Assembly: GCA_029851415.1 (NCBI GenBank)
Contig: CM056743.1
Location: 32,132,714 to 32,196,713, forward strand
Length of the DNA stretch: 64,000 bases
Source of the DNA: Eretmocerus hayati
Taxonomy: Eukaryota > Arthropoda > Insecta > Hymenoptera > Aphelinidae
Reading direction: 5' to 3'
Part shown: positions 36,170 to 47,080 of the stretch, one piece after another
How positions within the stretch are numbered: the stretch's first letter is position 1
Layout: every line of letters begins with the position of its first letter
The notes under the pieces: model-generated
The model's input: only the letters and a program-made list of their open reading frames with translations
What the model was told of the DNA's origin: nothing
Databases searched by the model: none
Program-made: the position numbers and the translations under genes

Positions 36170-37150
36170 TAATTCGGACTAGCGTTATTGCCTACCTCGC
36201 TAACGCTCGTCCGGCTTGGAAGTGTCTCTGATATGGTATGAGCCCCTGAAATGCTTCTGTAGTTCAACAATGTAACGTTGAGATTTCATAATACAGTGGA
36301 TTCGGAAAAAATAATTTCCTTGATGTAACCTAGTAACTGTGATTGAGAGCTATTGAGTAGGTGTAATGTTGCGCATAGTGAGGTTCCTGAATCTCCAGTA
36401 AGAATCTGGAAATTTCGATTAATTAATTCAATTTGTTGGAAGGATATTGCGAAATCTACGATTATTCGCCTTATGAATCCTATCCCACTTATGATTTGTA
36501 CCTAGATAAAAAACTAATCATGAAGGATATTTCTCTGTTCAGCAATGAATAACATGTATACCCTTATTGCCCATCTCGTTTGACTCAGTCAGTACACTAA
36601 TTTCGAAATAGTTTTTTCCATCCGATGATGCAATTATACTGAAATAGACAACTATTCGAATCTAATAGATGGTGGAAACTTGAGCGATTCTCACTGAAAT
36701 TTCGGTGGAAGTTTCACTGAAACTCTAGAAATTTCCACAGGAATTCCACTGAAAATGTAGTTTCACTGAAACTCTAGAAATTTCCACGGGATTTTCAGTG
36801 AAAGTTTTACTAAAACTTAAAAGATTTTCAACGATTTTCATTGAAATTTCAGTAGAACTTCCACTAAAATTCAAGCGATTTTCACTGAAATATTAGTGAA
36901 ATTTTCCCTAATTTTTTAGTGAAATTTTCACTGATTTTTTACTGAAATTTTATCCAGTGAAACGTATCACTTGAACTTTAGTGATTTCCACTCCATCCAT
37001 CCACCAACCAACCCTCCTGACCACTCACCCACCAACCCACCCACCCATGACCCACCCATGACCCATACGGCCACCCATCGCCTTCCACCCCCTGCCGATA
37101 GGCGACCCGAGACGCGAGATGCTGACGGACAAATTTTGACTGGGCTCTTA
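36170..37150. mobile_element. Leader-satellite-tail element, copy 2
   Basis: The leader (about 36190-36275, gctcgtccggcttggaagtg ... gcccctgaaatgcttctgt) aligns with 39048-39110 (gctcgttcggcttg ... acccctgaactgcttttgt). The body (36665-36975) is a degenerate array of ttttcactgaaa / tttcagtgaaa words, self-complementary at the core. The tail is C-rich (ccatccatccaccaacc, then several cacccaccaaccc/cccatgaccc units, 36990-37090) and ends cgacccgagacgcgagatgc ... acaaattttgac, matching the tail at 6340-6375. Confidence 0.5.
36665..36980. repeat. Degenerate TTTCAGTGAAA palindromic array
   Basis: A dozen or so copies of ttcactgaaa/ttcagtgaaa in both orientations, with a 45-base direct repeat (gtttcactgaaactctagaa at 36709 and 36760). 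The core word is nearly self-complementary, so the array can fold on itself. It forms the body of the element around it. Confidence 0.7.
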
Positions 37151-37154
37151 ATTA

Positions 37155-39035
37155 TTTTAATAAAATAAAATTTTCATTCAATTTGGGGTAACTGACGAGA
37201 AAGGCCACACTTGTTATTATCTAACTTGGATGGTTCTTCACGTCGTTCACCCCAAATCGCGAGAGAGTCGGATAAAAAAGTGAGTCACAATGTGCTTATT
37301 TCATAGGTTAGGAGATACCAGCGGTCTCTAGTTGTTCCCACCTCTTCAGTGCACTCTTATAACTTAGACTGAACGGCAAGTTGTAGAGTATAATTTAGTC
37401 CATAAAAATAACTGGACAACTCATCTCAACCTTTGCCTCATCGAAATTCCAACATGAGATGTGAATAGAACACTATACGACCGCATTACACGGCTACCGC
37501 ATGCCCGTAAGTGTGCAAACACGAAAAATGCAAAAACTCTCTTTATATTTCTTCGGGAGATGCAAAAATCATCCGGGGTTGGTGCAATTCATCAAATTCC
37601 TCATATTTCCAGACGATAGACGTGAAAAAAATTGAGAGAAAGTCAACGAGGGCCCAGTTCTGAGACTGACATGAGCAAGGATTCATGGCAATGCAATTTG
37701 CGGATGTATTTATCAACAGTAGTAATCGTTGATTGTTTTTAACTATTACGATTTATAACAACAGTAAATTCAATTTACATCCCTGAGCACATGAATTTTC
37801 CATCAGATTCGATGTGTTAGGGGGGGGGGGATTTAAGCAAAAAAGGGGCTGGGGGGAGGTGATCGCTCCCCTCCCCTCCCCCTATATCGACGCTTGATCG
37901 GCAAGAGATCGTTTACTCATCTGCTGACTATTAGATTGTGAATTGATCAAAATGACTGTCCTGGAATGAATTCATCTCACGATTGACCTCGGAATATATA
38001 ATATCTGAATCAAATTCTATTTTTACACAGATTTCGATCACATATCAATCGTGAGTTTGTTTTACATCTCATAAAAAATGATGGACAGGTTTAGCCAGTC
38101 AAAGAGTGGTTCGAGTTCAATGGTCTGATGTCGAATGTAAAAACAAACACTTGATTCCTTGGGATGGCACACGGTGAGAATGTTGCAGTGGAAACGTAAA
38201 TATATCAAAAATCCATCCATTTATCTTTTATGATTATTAAATTGAAGTCCTGTGTTGTTGTTATTCTCCAAGACATCATTCATTGTCAAAAATTTGGAAT
38301 GATTTCGTGCTTGTTAACAGTATAATAACGTGATATATATGAAGGTAGAGTTTCATCTTTATAAGTCATCTGACCTTCCAGTTTACGATTATTCTATTCT
38401 TTAGGCCGTAGCCTTGTTGTTGGGTTCCATTTGTTTGATAACAAGCTTCCATTCCAGTTTTCAGTTTCTCAAGAATCGAGCGTTATAGAGGTATGAGAAG
38501 TACATATAAAAATTCACTATTATGATAACCTGTTTGACATTTTTTACGGCACCAATCTACTTCTGGGTTTTTTGTATAAATTTTCTCTCGAATTCATGTA
38601 GAGAGAAACGATTTGAGTAACGACGTTAGTCACCATGAGTCATGACTCGTGACTGAATGCTCATAAAAGTACCCATAACGAGTTACCCATCTTATTGAAT
38701 CTAGTGATTATAATCAAGGTTCTTTGTCAGGATTCATGATGTGGTACTCATCAAGCTTCTGATGAAATATTTACTCAATGATTCTGAACGAGTACCGACC
38801 CCAGTGCTCAAAACCAAGTGCTTGCGTGATTGTGAGCGAAATCGTGTAGTCATACCTGCCAAGATTAGCGATTCAATGCAAGGATTGATAAGTTCAGATG
38901 GTGTTTAATCTTTGCAGTAACCATGATCATGCTCTCGGAATATGCGTTGTTTTCAATATATATTTATGGTCTCAAATATTGAGATCAAGATCAGGTAAAT
39001 TTTATTAAATATAATATTTTAGCTTCATTGTTTCT
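37155..39035. other. No gene seen; G/C runs at 37820-37885
   Basis: An 11-G run (37820-37830) is followed by ggggctggggggaggtgatcg and C-runs, echoing 2461-2575. The 38.6-38.9 kb part has many gtgact/agtcatgactcgtgact words, possibly the start of the degenerate gatcat-rich region seen after 39.7 kb. No gene is visible. Confidence 0.4.
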
Positions 39036-39039
39036 TTCG

Positions 39040-39700
39040 CTACAGCTCGTTCGGCTTGTGAATGTTCTTGATAAGTCAGAGACCCCTGAACTGCTTTTGT
39101 AACTCAAATTGATATCTGTAGAATGATGGGTATTGATCAATTGATGGTATAAATAAATGGTTCCTTATAAAGTTCGTAGTTATGTCATTTTGTTGAATAA
39201 GTGCCACTAATAGTCGTGATCCAGCAAACCGTCTGACCACTCACTCATCAACCTGTCCTCCCATCCACCAAATCATCAACCTACCCGCACCTACCGAATC
39301 TCCCGCGCTCCATCTGTAGCCTACATGGCCACGAATTTTATTTCAGCCAGCCCTAGACTCTGGTCAAGGGTCAGAGTCTAGCTTCAGCCACCCCAGACTA
39401 TCCAAGATTATTACAAACTGTCCCAGACCCAGACCATACCAGATCTGCCAAACCACCTTAGATCCTTTGGGACTGTGCCAGATTGCCCCAGGTTACCTCA
39501 GGATCTCCTAGATCGTACCTAACCGTTCCAGATAGATTCAGATCGTTTGAGGCTCTCCCAGGTTGTACCAGATTGTCTTAGACTATATTTAACCGTATCA
39601 GACCATTTCAGACTATTCCAGACCATTCAAGACCGGATCAGACCACTCACCCACCCGATCACTTATCTCTGACCTACCCACCCACTCACCAACACTTGTA
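39040..39700. mobile_element. Leader-satellite-tail element, copy 3
   Basis: The leader combines the two partial leaders seen elsewhere: gctcgttcggcttg ... acccctgaactgctt (as at 36190) and gaatgatgggtattgatc ... ccttataaagtt (as at 3903-3990). A first C-rich stretch (39232-39310) is followed by a body of degenerate ccagaccattccagac words (39390-39640), and a second C-rich tail (ccactcacccaccc at about 39642, continuing to 39690). Because it links the other two copies, it is the key member of the family. Confidence 0.5.
39345..39640 (+). repeat. Degenerate CCAGACC-type array, about 10-bp words
   Basis: Words such as ccagaccattccagac, ccagattgtcccag and cagatcgtttgagg recur every 10 bases or so, mostly in one orientation. 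It is related in wording to the ctagaccg array at 4-6.3 kb but without the orientation switching. Confidence 0.6.
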
Positions 39701-40980
39701 CTTGAAATTGTGATCATTCGTCGTGGTGACTGTAATTAGGGACCATTGGGATCATTCCGGGACTAATGATTACTTTTTGGATGTAACATTGTCAATCAAG
39801 TACTCATAGCAGATCTTGAGATCACTGAACCGGGTCAACCTTCCTCACGAAGTATCCGAATCAGTAACCAACATCAAGTTGTTGGCGTGATAGTGATCAA
39901 GCAATAATGGTTGTGACTTGTCATTGAGCTTTCAGAGGTGATATTGAAAATCAAGGGGTCAATACAAATAGATTTTCCGTGTCCGATGGTAACAGTGAAC
40001 ACTGACATTGATGTTGGAGGGTGCTACTCTTAGCTGAGTGTCCATAAAAGTCTCCGTGATCCAGAACTCGGATTAGTGATTTTTTTCTAAATTGGTGATA
40101 GTATTAGTGATCAACCATCCATTCTAATGATAGTGACTGAGTAATCACTATCATAGAGTTACAAGGTGAGTCGATCATACAGTGTGGACAATCACCATAT
40201 CAATAGTGGTCATGACCACGTGCACGGCTAGCTATTATTTAGTAAAACTTGTGACCATTACTATCACTAACGTTTGAGAATAAGACTCAGCATATCGTAT
40301 TTAGTATTCGCAGCAGTGTCGGTAATCGATTTTTCTTAATAGTGATCGTGATCAAGTAATCATGTCATGATTTCTGATCAAGTTCCCGATGTTGAACTTT
40401 GAATCGAGTGCTAATGGTTGTACCTACAATCGAGTTCTCTTGGTAGTGATTGTGAGTGAATATGAAACAAGTTGTGGAGACTGATACTTAGGACCAAGTG
40501 CTCAGATCACGTCTTCGTGATCGAGGACTCTGGTTGATATTACTGATGGTCTAGTATACGAGGTTGTGTTTGTGACATAAGTCGTGATTAATCACTGATA
40601 CCTATGACTGTGTCCCCATAAAATTAATAATTCTGTAGCCATACTATCGACAAGTATCCCCATTAATCACTTGAATCGAGCACTCATAAATCTTTTAAAA
40701 CTGGGATGCATACGGATCTGTATTGATAGTATTTTTTGGTCTCAGTGAAAATGCTACTTAGAGGCAGGATTGACACTATTACGGTACAGGAGTGATTCGG
40801 GTGAAAGATTGGTAAAAGATGCTACATCTTCAGTTGTTCTCGTTAAATTCATCATGCCATCAGATTTCAAATGTCACTTTGTTCACCACCACAAGGGAAA
40901 CAGGCTACAGATGAAACAATAGAGTCTAGCCTACTCAAATAGTGTCAGTAAAAATACAATAAGCTGATTTTCACGCAACG
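39700..40980. repeat. Low-complexity GTGATC/GATCA-rich region
   Basis: gtgatc, gatcaagta and agtactcat-like words recur irregularly through 39.7-40.7 kb without a clean period. This looks like a very old satellite or a further degenerate body of the neighbouring element. No frame of note. Confidence 0.35.
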
Positions 40981-41089
40981 AAAGTAACCATACTGGTGGG
41001 CGACGCGAGCGTGTAATATAGAAAGTTCCTTCATAGATCCATTTCTGGTCTTGCAAGTTGATCTTTATATATGTAAGCGCTAACTTGGA

Positions 41090-41350
41090 GCGTAAACAAT
41101 AAAATGCTGCCCACTGTAAAACTACCGAGTCTTACTCTTGATGATGGTTTGTGGTATATAAGTTGAGACCTTGAGACTGAACGGGCTGCAGAAAGCGAGA
41201 GCGTTTTTTTAAAATACTCTTACGTAACTCAGAACGACGGCAACGACGGCGATGAGGCTACTGCATCAGTTGTGATGTAGTGAACGACCATAAACGAGCT
41301 CTGCATGCTCTCTTTTCTCGCAAACGACTGGCTGTTGCTGCAGTATTAGA
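41090..41350 (+). promoter_or_regulatory. Possible core promoter (TATATAAG) with CpG-containing downstream region
   Basis: gtggtatataagttgagacc at about 41151-41170 gives a good TATA box, and the sequence about 25-60 bases downstream (gactgaacgggctgcagaaa) departs from the AT-rich background. CpG words follow (cgacggcaacgacggcgatg). No open frame or splice structure confirms a transcript, so this is only a sequence resemblance. Confidence 0.2.
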
Positions 41351-41819
41351 ATGATGTCGATACGATGCCACGATGATTTGTAAAAGCTGATGTGTAATAT
41401 GTATCGGAGATTGAACTTTCATTGAAGATGATAAAGAGAGATTTTTGAAGGATTGATTTGATTTTGGTTTGGCTTTGGATAGAATCCAAGATAATTTTCA
41501 GGTTCAAGACTTACCTATTAGGAGTCGATAACTGGTCTCGATGAGGAATTATTTTTAATAATATTTGGTTTCATCTATTTAATTTAGTGTCCTTTGGAAG
41601 TATGTATTAGAACTCATGATTGAGTAGAGAAAGCTATGCCTAAAGTCACGAGACGGTTTGATTTCAATGAACTTGCATCTGCAAAAACTATCTGGAAAAC
41701 ATCTCTTGTTCATACTGTCTTCATTGACTTGCCAGTATTGATACAATAATTGACATGAGAATATGTAGTTTTTTCGAGAGTTTTTTTCACTCGGTTCACT
41801 TCCTCGGAAGTTCCGATAA

Positions 41820-42101
41820 GGGTGTATCCACCAATGATGCATATGCATGCATATGTAGTGCACACTGCGCATGTGCACTACACGCGTGCGCATGCGTAGC
41901 TTATCGGACTAGAGCAGAAATTGAAGAGCTCAAATCAGAGTTTTCCTCATTAGGGCTGGTTTGTGTCTTTTCTCCGTTACGCGCTGATCCAAAGCAGATG
42001 GCGAGGAGTTTGGGTTGGTTTAAGCTAAAATTCGAGTAGCTGCACGCGTGCAGTGCATATGCGCAGTGCGCACGTCATATGCATCATTTGTGGATGCACC
42101 C
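41820..42101. mobile_element. 282-bp MITE with alternating purine-pyrimidine arms, TAA-flanked
   Basis: Left terminus gggtgtatccaccaatgatg pairs with right terminus catcatttgtggatgcaccc. Complementarity continues through catatgcatgcatatgtagt, gcacactgcgcatgtgcac and acgcgtgc to about 80 bases per arm. TAA borders both ends (41817-41819, 42102-42104), as for PIF/Harbinger insertions (TWA), so a Harbinger-like MITE is the leading inference. The arms are alternating tgcatgca/gcgcatgc runs prone to Z-DNA or cruciform structure. The 94-104 codon frames over it reflect lack of stops in those words. Confidence 0.75.
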
Positions 42102-42104
42102 TAA

Positions 42105-42900
42105 GACGCAATGCACGTGAAAACTCATGAAATACTTGAGAACGTCACTTCCGGTCATCTACAGCGTCACAATGATACTTTTTTAAATTTAGTCATTTAC
42201 ATGAATATCCTAGAGGTGTTTTCTTGATCAAAGAAGTGTCATCAACACCACTGAGGGACTCTGTGCAATCAAACCCAATCAAGAACCCAGAAAACGTGGA
42301 AAAGTATTCGAACAGTGACGAATCATTTCTGACCATTTGGAAATTTGTTCGGATGATGTCCTGAAAGTAGTCTGGAAAGTCGGAGACCGTTAGTAGGTAT
42401 CAATCACCATACAGAATATTTGAGTAGGGCCTAAAACAAGATGGTGGAACCTTGAGAGGCATGAAATATTGATATGGAGTCTTCCGGTCTTCCTCGAGTC
42501 CAGAGTATACGACGTACCGTTTTCTTCAGGACTTGAAGATATCCTCCGTCTATCAGAAATATCACTCCCAACGAGCCCACGGACATGTTATTGTCTAAGA
42601 TCTTGGATCGATACAATTACTGACATGATCCTAATGCATATGTACACATTGACGAGAGCTCCTCTAATCATGATTTCGACTGTTGGCTTCCAATACTATT
42701 TTTGGCTTTTTAGTAACGGGTGGTAAGAAGATGTTTGATCATATACATTTCCTCCTTTTGTGACTTCATTCAAGTCAAAACATCATTGTGTACCCTCTTG
42801 ACTATCTTTCTTCTTTCATTACATTAGTTCATGAGTATGAGGTGGAAGATACATAGCATGTTCATGAACACGTAGAGTTATCATTTGTCACGCAAACCTG
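42105..42900. other. No gene seen
   Basis: Ordinary non-coding sequence; the frame at 42469-42726 (plus, 85 codons) shows no domain. Confidence 0.4.
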
Positions 42901-42924
42901 TGATAATTCAACTTGTAGTCGCTC

Positions 42925-43262
42925 AAATCATGCGTATTTTAGCTCAACATTGTAGCTTTTGAAGTAAGCTTTAAAATGAGCTAAGGAACGTTGGGAAATT
43001 TGGAGTACAAGTGGAGGAATGCATCCGTGTACCCTTAATTTCGTGTTTTTAACGAAAATTCAGATTAAAACGGGAATTCTGCTCTTACTTGTGGAAATCA
43101 AGCTCTATACCGAAACTGGCTTGTTCAAATGTTGTTAGCGTCATACTCAACGATAAGAAACCGCTACATAAGCCATTGGACATGTATGCAACTCTGGGTG
43201 CACACTAGAACCAGATAAAACGCGGGACCCACCCATGGGTCCCGCCGCAGCGAACGTGTTAA
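42925..43262 (+). mobile_element. piggyBac-like relic, right terminus at TTAA
   Basis: The right end reads gcgggacccacccatgggtc then ccgccgcagcgaacgtg, ending in TTAA (43259-43262). This matches the termini of the complete element at 57952-58119. Upstream, accgaaactggcttgt, ataagaaaccgc and ctgggtgcacac have counterparts in the same order at 44680-44815, so the two are diverged copies of one longer family. The left end is not clear. Confidence 0.55.
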
Positions 43263-43367
43263 GGTCCGACGTCTTCCAATGCAACGGGTCCAACCGGTGG
43301 CACGGAGATTCACATCGTTCAAAGGGGGGATAAAGTGAAGTGAATGGTTGAAGTACCAGAAGGTTTT

Positions 43368-44167
43368 CTCTCTAAATCTCTATTTTCACTCGAATCGAGT
43401 CATATTTGACTCGAAAATTCGAGTGAAAATACCGCAACTCTCCTTCGAGTGACTTTTGCTCGATGGAACGAGTAAAAATTGTACTCGATAGATCGAGTAA
43501 AAAGTTGACTCGAATCGAGTGATAATCTCACTGGAATCGAGTGATAATCCAGCTCGAATCGAGTCATACTTAACGCTCAAAAAATGGTATAATAAAACAC
43601 AAGAGTTATTTGAAGTCGAAGAACTTTGAAACACACATTTGTTACTTTTCAACTCTCACTCAGTTTCTTGAACACACTGAACAAATAAATCAAGCTATGT
43701 GTGAAAAAATCACCATAACCTGCAAATATGCGAATTAGGCTCGTTGGAGTCCACGAAGAATACACTCACTGCATGTGATTCTCCTTCAGGACCCATGGCG
43801 GTGCTTATATTGTGTTTACTGATTGATTTCCTCAAGATTTTCTCGCACATTTCCGATGCAACAGGACTGTATGTCACTTGCTTGCAGAAACCATGCGGCC
43901 AAGCGAGAGAGGAATGTGTGAAACCCGCCAAACTGCCATATCGTTTCTGCTCTGCGTGGGAGTATAAGCGCAAGCGCGGGCCTGTGCGCCACCGCCTCTG
44001 TATTTTCAAATCACTCGATTCGAGTAAAAAAATAAGTACTCGAATGATCGAGTGATTTCATTTGACTCGATACGAGTAATATCTTATCAATTTCACTCGA
44101 AGAACGAGTTATTCGACACATCACTCGATCTTCGAGTGATGAAAGTCACTCAAACAGATTTAGAGAG
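43368..44167. mobile_element. 800-bp element with CTCGA/TCGAG palindrome arrays at both ends
   Basis: The termini ctctctaaatct (43368-43379) and agatttagagag (44156-44167) are inverted repeats. Inward of each lies a dense array of actcgaatcgagt-type words (43385-43570 and 44010-44150), each nearly palindromic, spaced roughly 20-30 bases apart. The 43.6-44.0 kb interior is unrelated and carries overlapping 99-103 codon frames on both strands (43744-44055 plus; 43710-44009 minus) that I do not recognise. Non-autonomous; superfamily unknown. Confidence 0.7.
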
Positions 44168-44439
44168 TTGATCCTAAGATGAATTATTCAGTTTTTCGGG
44201 GGGAGTCGTTGATTCATGGGTCCACCGGTATCATTCGGGTAATTCGCTAGCATGGCCTGGATTTGGAGCTTTGGTCTGGGATGAACCGCAGAGGGCAATT
44301 GTCGTGAATCTATGAGATGGAAACTTTGATTCGAGGTAATCTTCAACTTTCTTCAATACAATCAGTTCCTCGTACACGGAATGATGAAACAGACCGAGAG
44401 AAAGGAAAATGTAGTGTCAACCATTTACTCGGTGTGTTT

Positions 44440-44910
44440 CGCGGTTATTTCGCGTCTAATATTCTGATATTTGGGTTCTATATAGTTTAAATAACGAATA
44501 TCTTGGCTAATTTGTAGCTTCTGACACGAGCTTCCGTATGAAAGAAGATACACTGGGAAAATTTCAGTGAGCATTGATGGATTCACAATTTAATGGTTTT
44601 TTCTGTGTTATTTACTAAAATTTTTGCGAAAACTGACAATGAGTTTTTATCGGAATAACTCGTACGAATCAACTCCGATACTGAAACTGGCGTGTACATA
44701 TCGATACCTTCTGAGGGGAAAAGACATACTTTCCAATGGCTAAGTCATCTTCTTAATAAGTAATAACCGCACAATGAGCTATCGGGTGTGTCTAGCGTGA
44801 TTTGGTGCACATTATTTGTAGAACCCGAATAAAAACTAGCACTATCCGTAGGACCCGTCGCACACTAGGAGAGAGGCGCGGATCCCACCGGTTTTTCTCA
44901 ATATTTTATT
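44440..44910 (+). mobile_element. piggyBac-like relic, diverged second copy
   Basis: Ordered similarity to 42925-43262: tagcttctgac, cactgggaaaattt, atactgaaactggcgtgt, taataaccgcacaatgagc, ttggtgcacatt, agaacccgaataaaaac, aggacccgtcgca and finally ggatcccaccgg. The GC-rich end is disrupted and no TTAA remains. It lies in the same orientation as its relative, on the other side of the 800-bp CTCGA element. Confidence 0.45.
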
Positions 44911-47076
44911 GAGTAAGATCACTCCCACAAAATTATCCAAGACTATTCAAGTATCGTCAAATGATTTTCAATACATGACCACCACATTTTATTATACGAT
45001 ACGAGAATTTCCAATGTCACATTACATGACAATAATATTAACATCATTCTGATTGGCAAATGGAAGTTGAATTTCTTCAAAGATAAGCATATAGTGAGGT
45101 GCATAGTGTACAACTAACATCTATCGTGATAAGAGCGATACTAATCCAAGGTTTTTTATTGAGCACGAGCTGAATGGTACTGAAGAAAATCTCGTTAGCA
45201 CGGCTAATTTTTTATCGTCATGTTCGAGAGTACGGTGAGCTATGTACAGTCTATACACGAAAAAATCTTCTTTTTATTATCGGTGGCCTTTCGCCTCACG
45301 CCTTTCGCCCAAAGAAAAAATCAGGCGCACTTGTTTCAAATTGAGAGCTTGAGTTTTTACTTGTGTAGCTCTCACAGATGAATGATTAGTTACCGTCCTG
45401 TCATTGAGCTGAAGGACTTGGATTCTCACCGAGTTTTCACGAGATATGAGAAGGAAAATGGGTAGCATTGAATTCTTTACGGCAGAATGAAGTTGTTTTC
45501 TATCCATCAAGCTTAGATCCATAATTGTTTTCAACTTTCGACTAAAGATGATCATCATTGTTAATAACATAGATATATCCGTCTCGTAATTCATGTGAAA
45601 TTCATGTTTTATCGTATGAACCTTGAAGAATGGATGAAGTACCTCTATTTGGATAATTGATAATCAATGATATTCTTATTAACATCACTTGAAGAGGTTC
45701 TGTTGAATGTTTCTTGACCAATTCTGTTTTTTCTTGTCATCGGAGTCTTCAGGCTGAAAATTATAGCGAATAACTTATTGATTCAAATTAAGCGCCAAGA
45801 ACGCTCGCAAAAGTGTACATAATCCATATATAATATCAAAAATGTTGATAGAATTTTTTCCTTCTTCTTCACAAATTCAGTGCGGCTTGCACTCACATTA
45901 AAGGTGATTAACTTGAGACCGGAATCTCCGAACTGCCATGTCATCAAAGTTCCCTGTCATCAATGAAAATGGACACCATTCCCCGATATTTGAGAAAGTT
46001 TAGTAAGGGACTCCTGGCTCAAATATTCCTTATTCGTCAACATCCACATAGATTTCTCCGAGGATTCCCCTATATTTGCTAGTAAAATATTACAGTTATC
46101 TATCGAGAAGTTGAAGTGAAGGTAGTTTATTGAATATTGGAAAAGTAGAAAAACCGGTATTCGTCTATTATCTTTCTCGTTTGTAAGTTTGTACTATTTC
46201 TTATTTCTTGAAGTCGATAAAAGAAACTAATAATTTCACGAGTAATGTGTAGTTTGATACGCTGCATCTTATCACGAAGCAACTATCTATAAATTGCCCT
46301 ACATCAGGCTCTGTCGGTTTTACTTCAACTACTCATTATTATTGTTATGCAATTATCCTGACATCGACAACTTTCCTCTTCAATTTCAGCATGTGAAAAT
46401 TGGATGCTCGCTATTGTTATCGATCCAACTACAATACGACATTTAGTGAACAGTTTTCTGTATTGAGAATAACCAGACTTTTTTCTTTTAATATTCAAAT
46501 TTTGGGCTCGGATCAATCACAAGGACTTCAATAACATGATGACTTTAATATAGTATGGAGTCGATCTCTAACTTGCTTCAAATTGGATTCATGTATTAGA
46601 AATATTTTTTGGGTTGTTTAATTCCGTTATCAAAACATGGAGAAGAGGCAAAGATGGGAATCAAGTTCTTGAATTTGTACTCTTCTTATTTCATTCGAGG
46701 GTGACAGGTCTTCATTTAACCCTGATTGAGAGAATGATTGAAAAAATGGAGTAAGGTCGATGTTCTGGTCGAGTTTTTTCACATTTGTTTCTAAGCTGTT
46801 GTACTTATTCTTATACCTGTATGTACAACTCTTCTATATTGGATTCTATTCGTACAACTTTTCGTGGCTTCTCGGAAGAAACTATTCATCGTTGACCGGC
46901 TTTATTTTCACTAGGTTTCAGTCATACGTTTTCGGAAACATGAGCTTTTCATGCACTAAGAACAGTTTTGTGAATTTATTTTATCACAATCATTTGAGTC
47001 AAACATGATGACTTTGATTTCGAATTGGCTTTTCTCGAGAATCGATACGCCCTAGCGTGGAAATGTTGTGTTTGTA
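44911..47076. other. No gene seen
   Basis: AT-rich non-coding sequence. The 105-codon minus-strand frame at 45277-45594 and the hydrophobic 82-codon plus-strand frame at 46760-47008 have no recognised motif and no supporting context. Confidence 0.4.
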
Positions 47077-47080
47077 TATA

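Noticed and set aside
41755..42039. 94-codon frame rich in Cys/Ala/His (ACICSAHCACALHACACVA)
   Set aside because: The composition comes from alternating tgca/gcgc words of the MITE arm; not a metallothionein-like gene.
43744..44055. 103-codon plus-strand frame inside the CTCGA element
   Set aside because: It is overlapped by a 99-codon frame on the other strand and shows no family; open frames on both strands argue for chance. Kept only as part of the element description.
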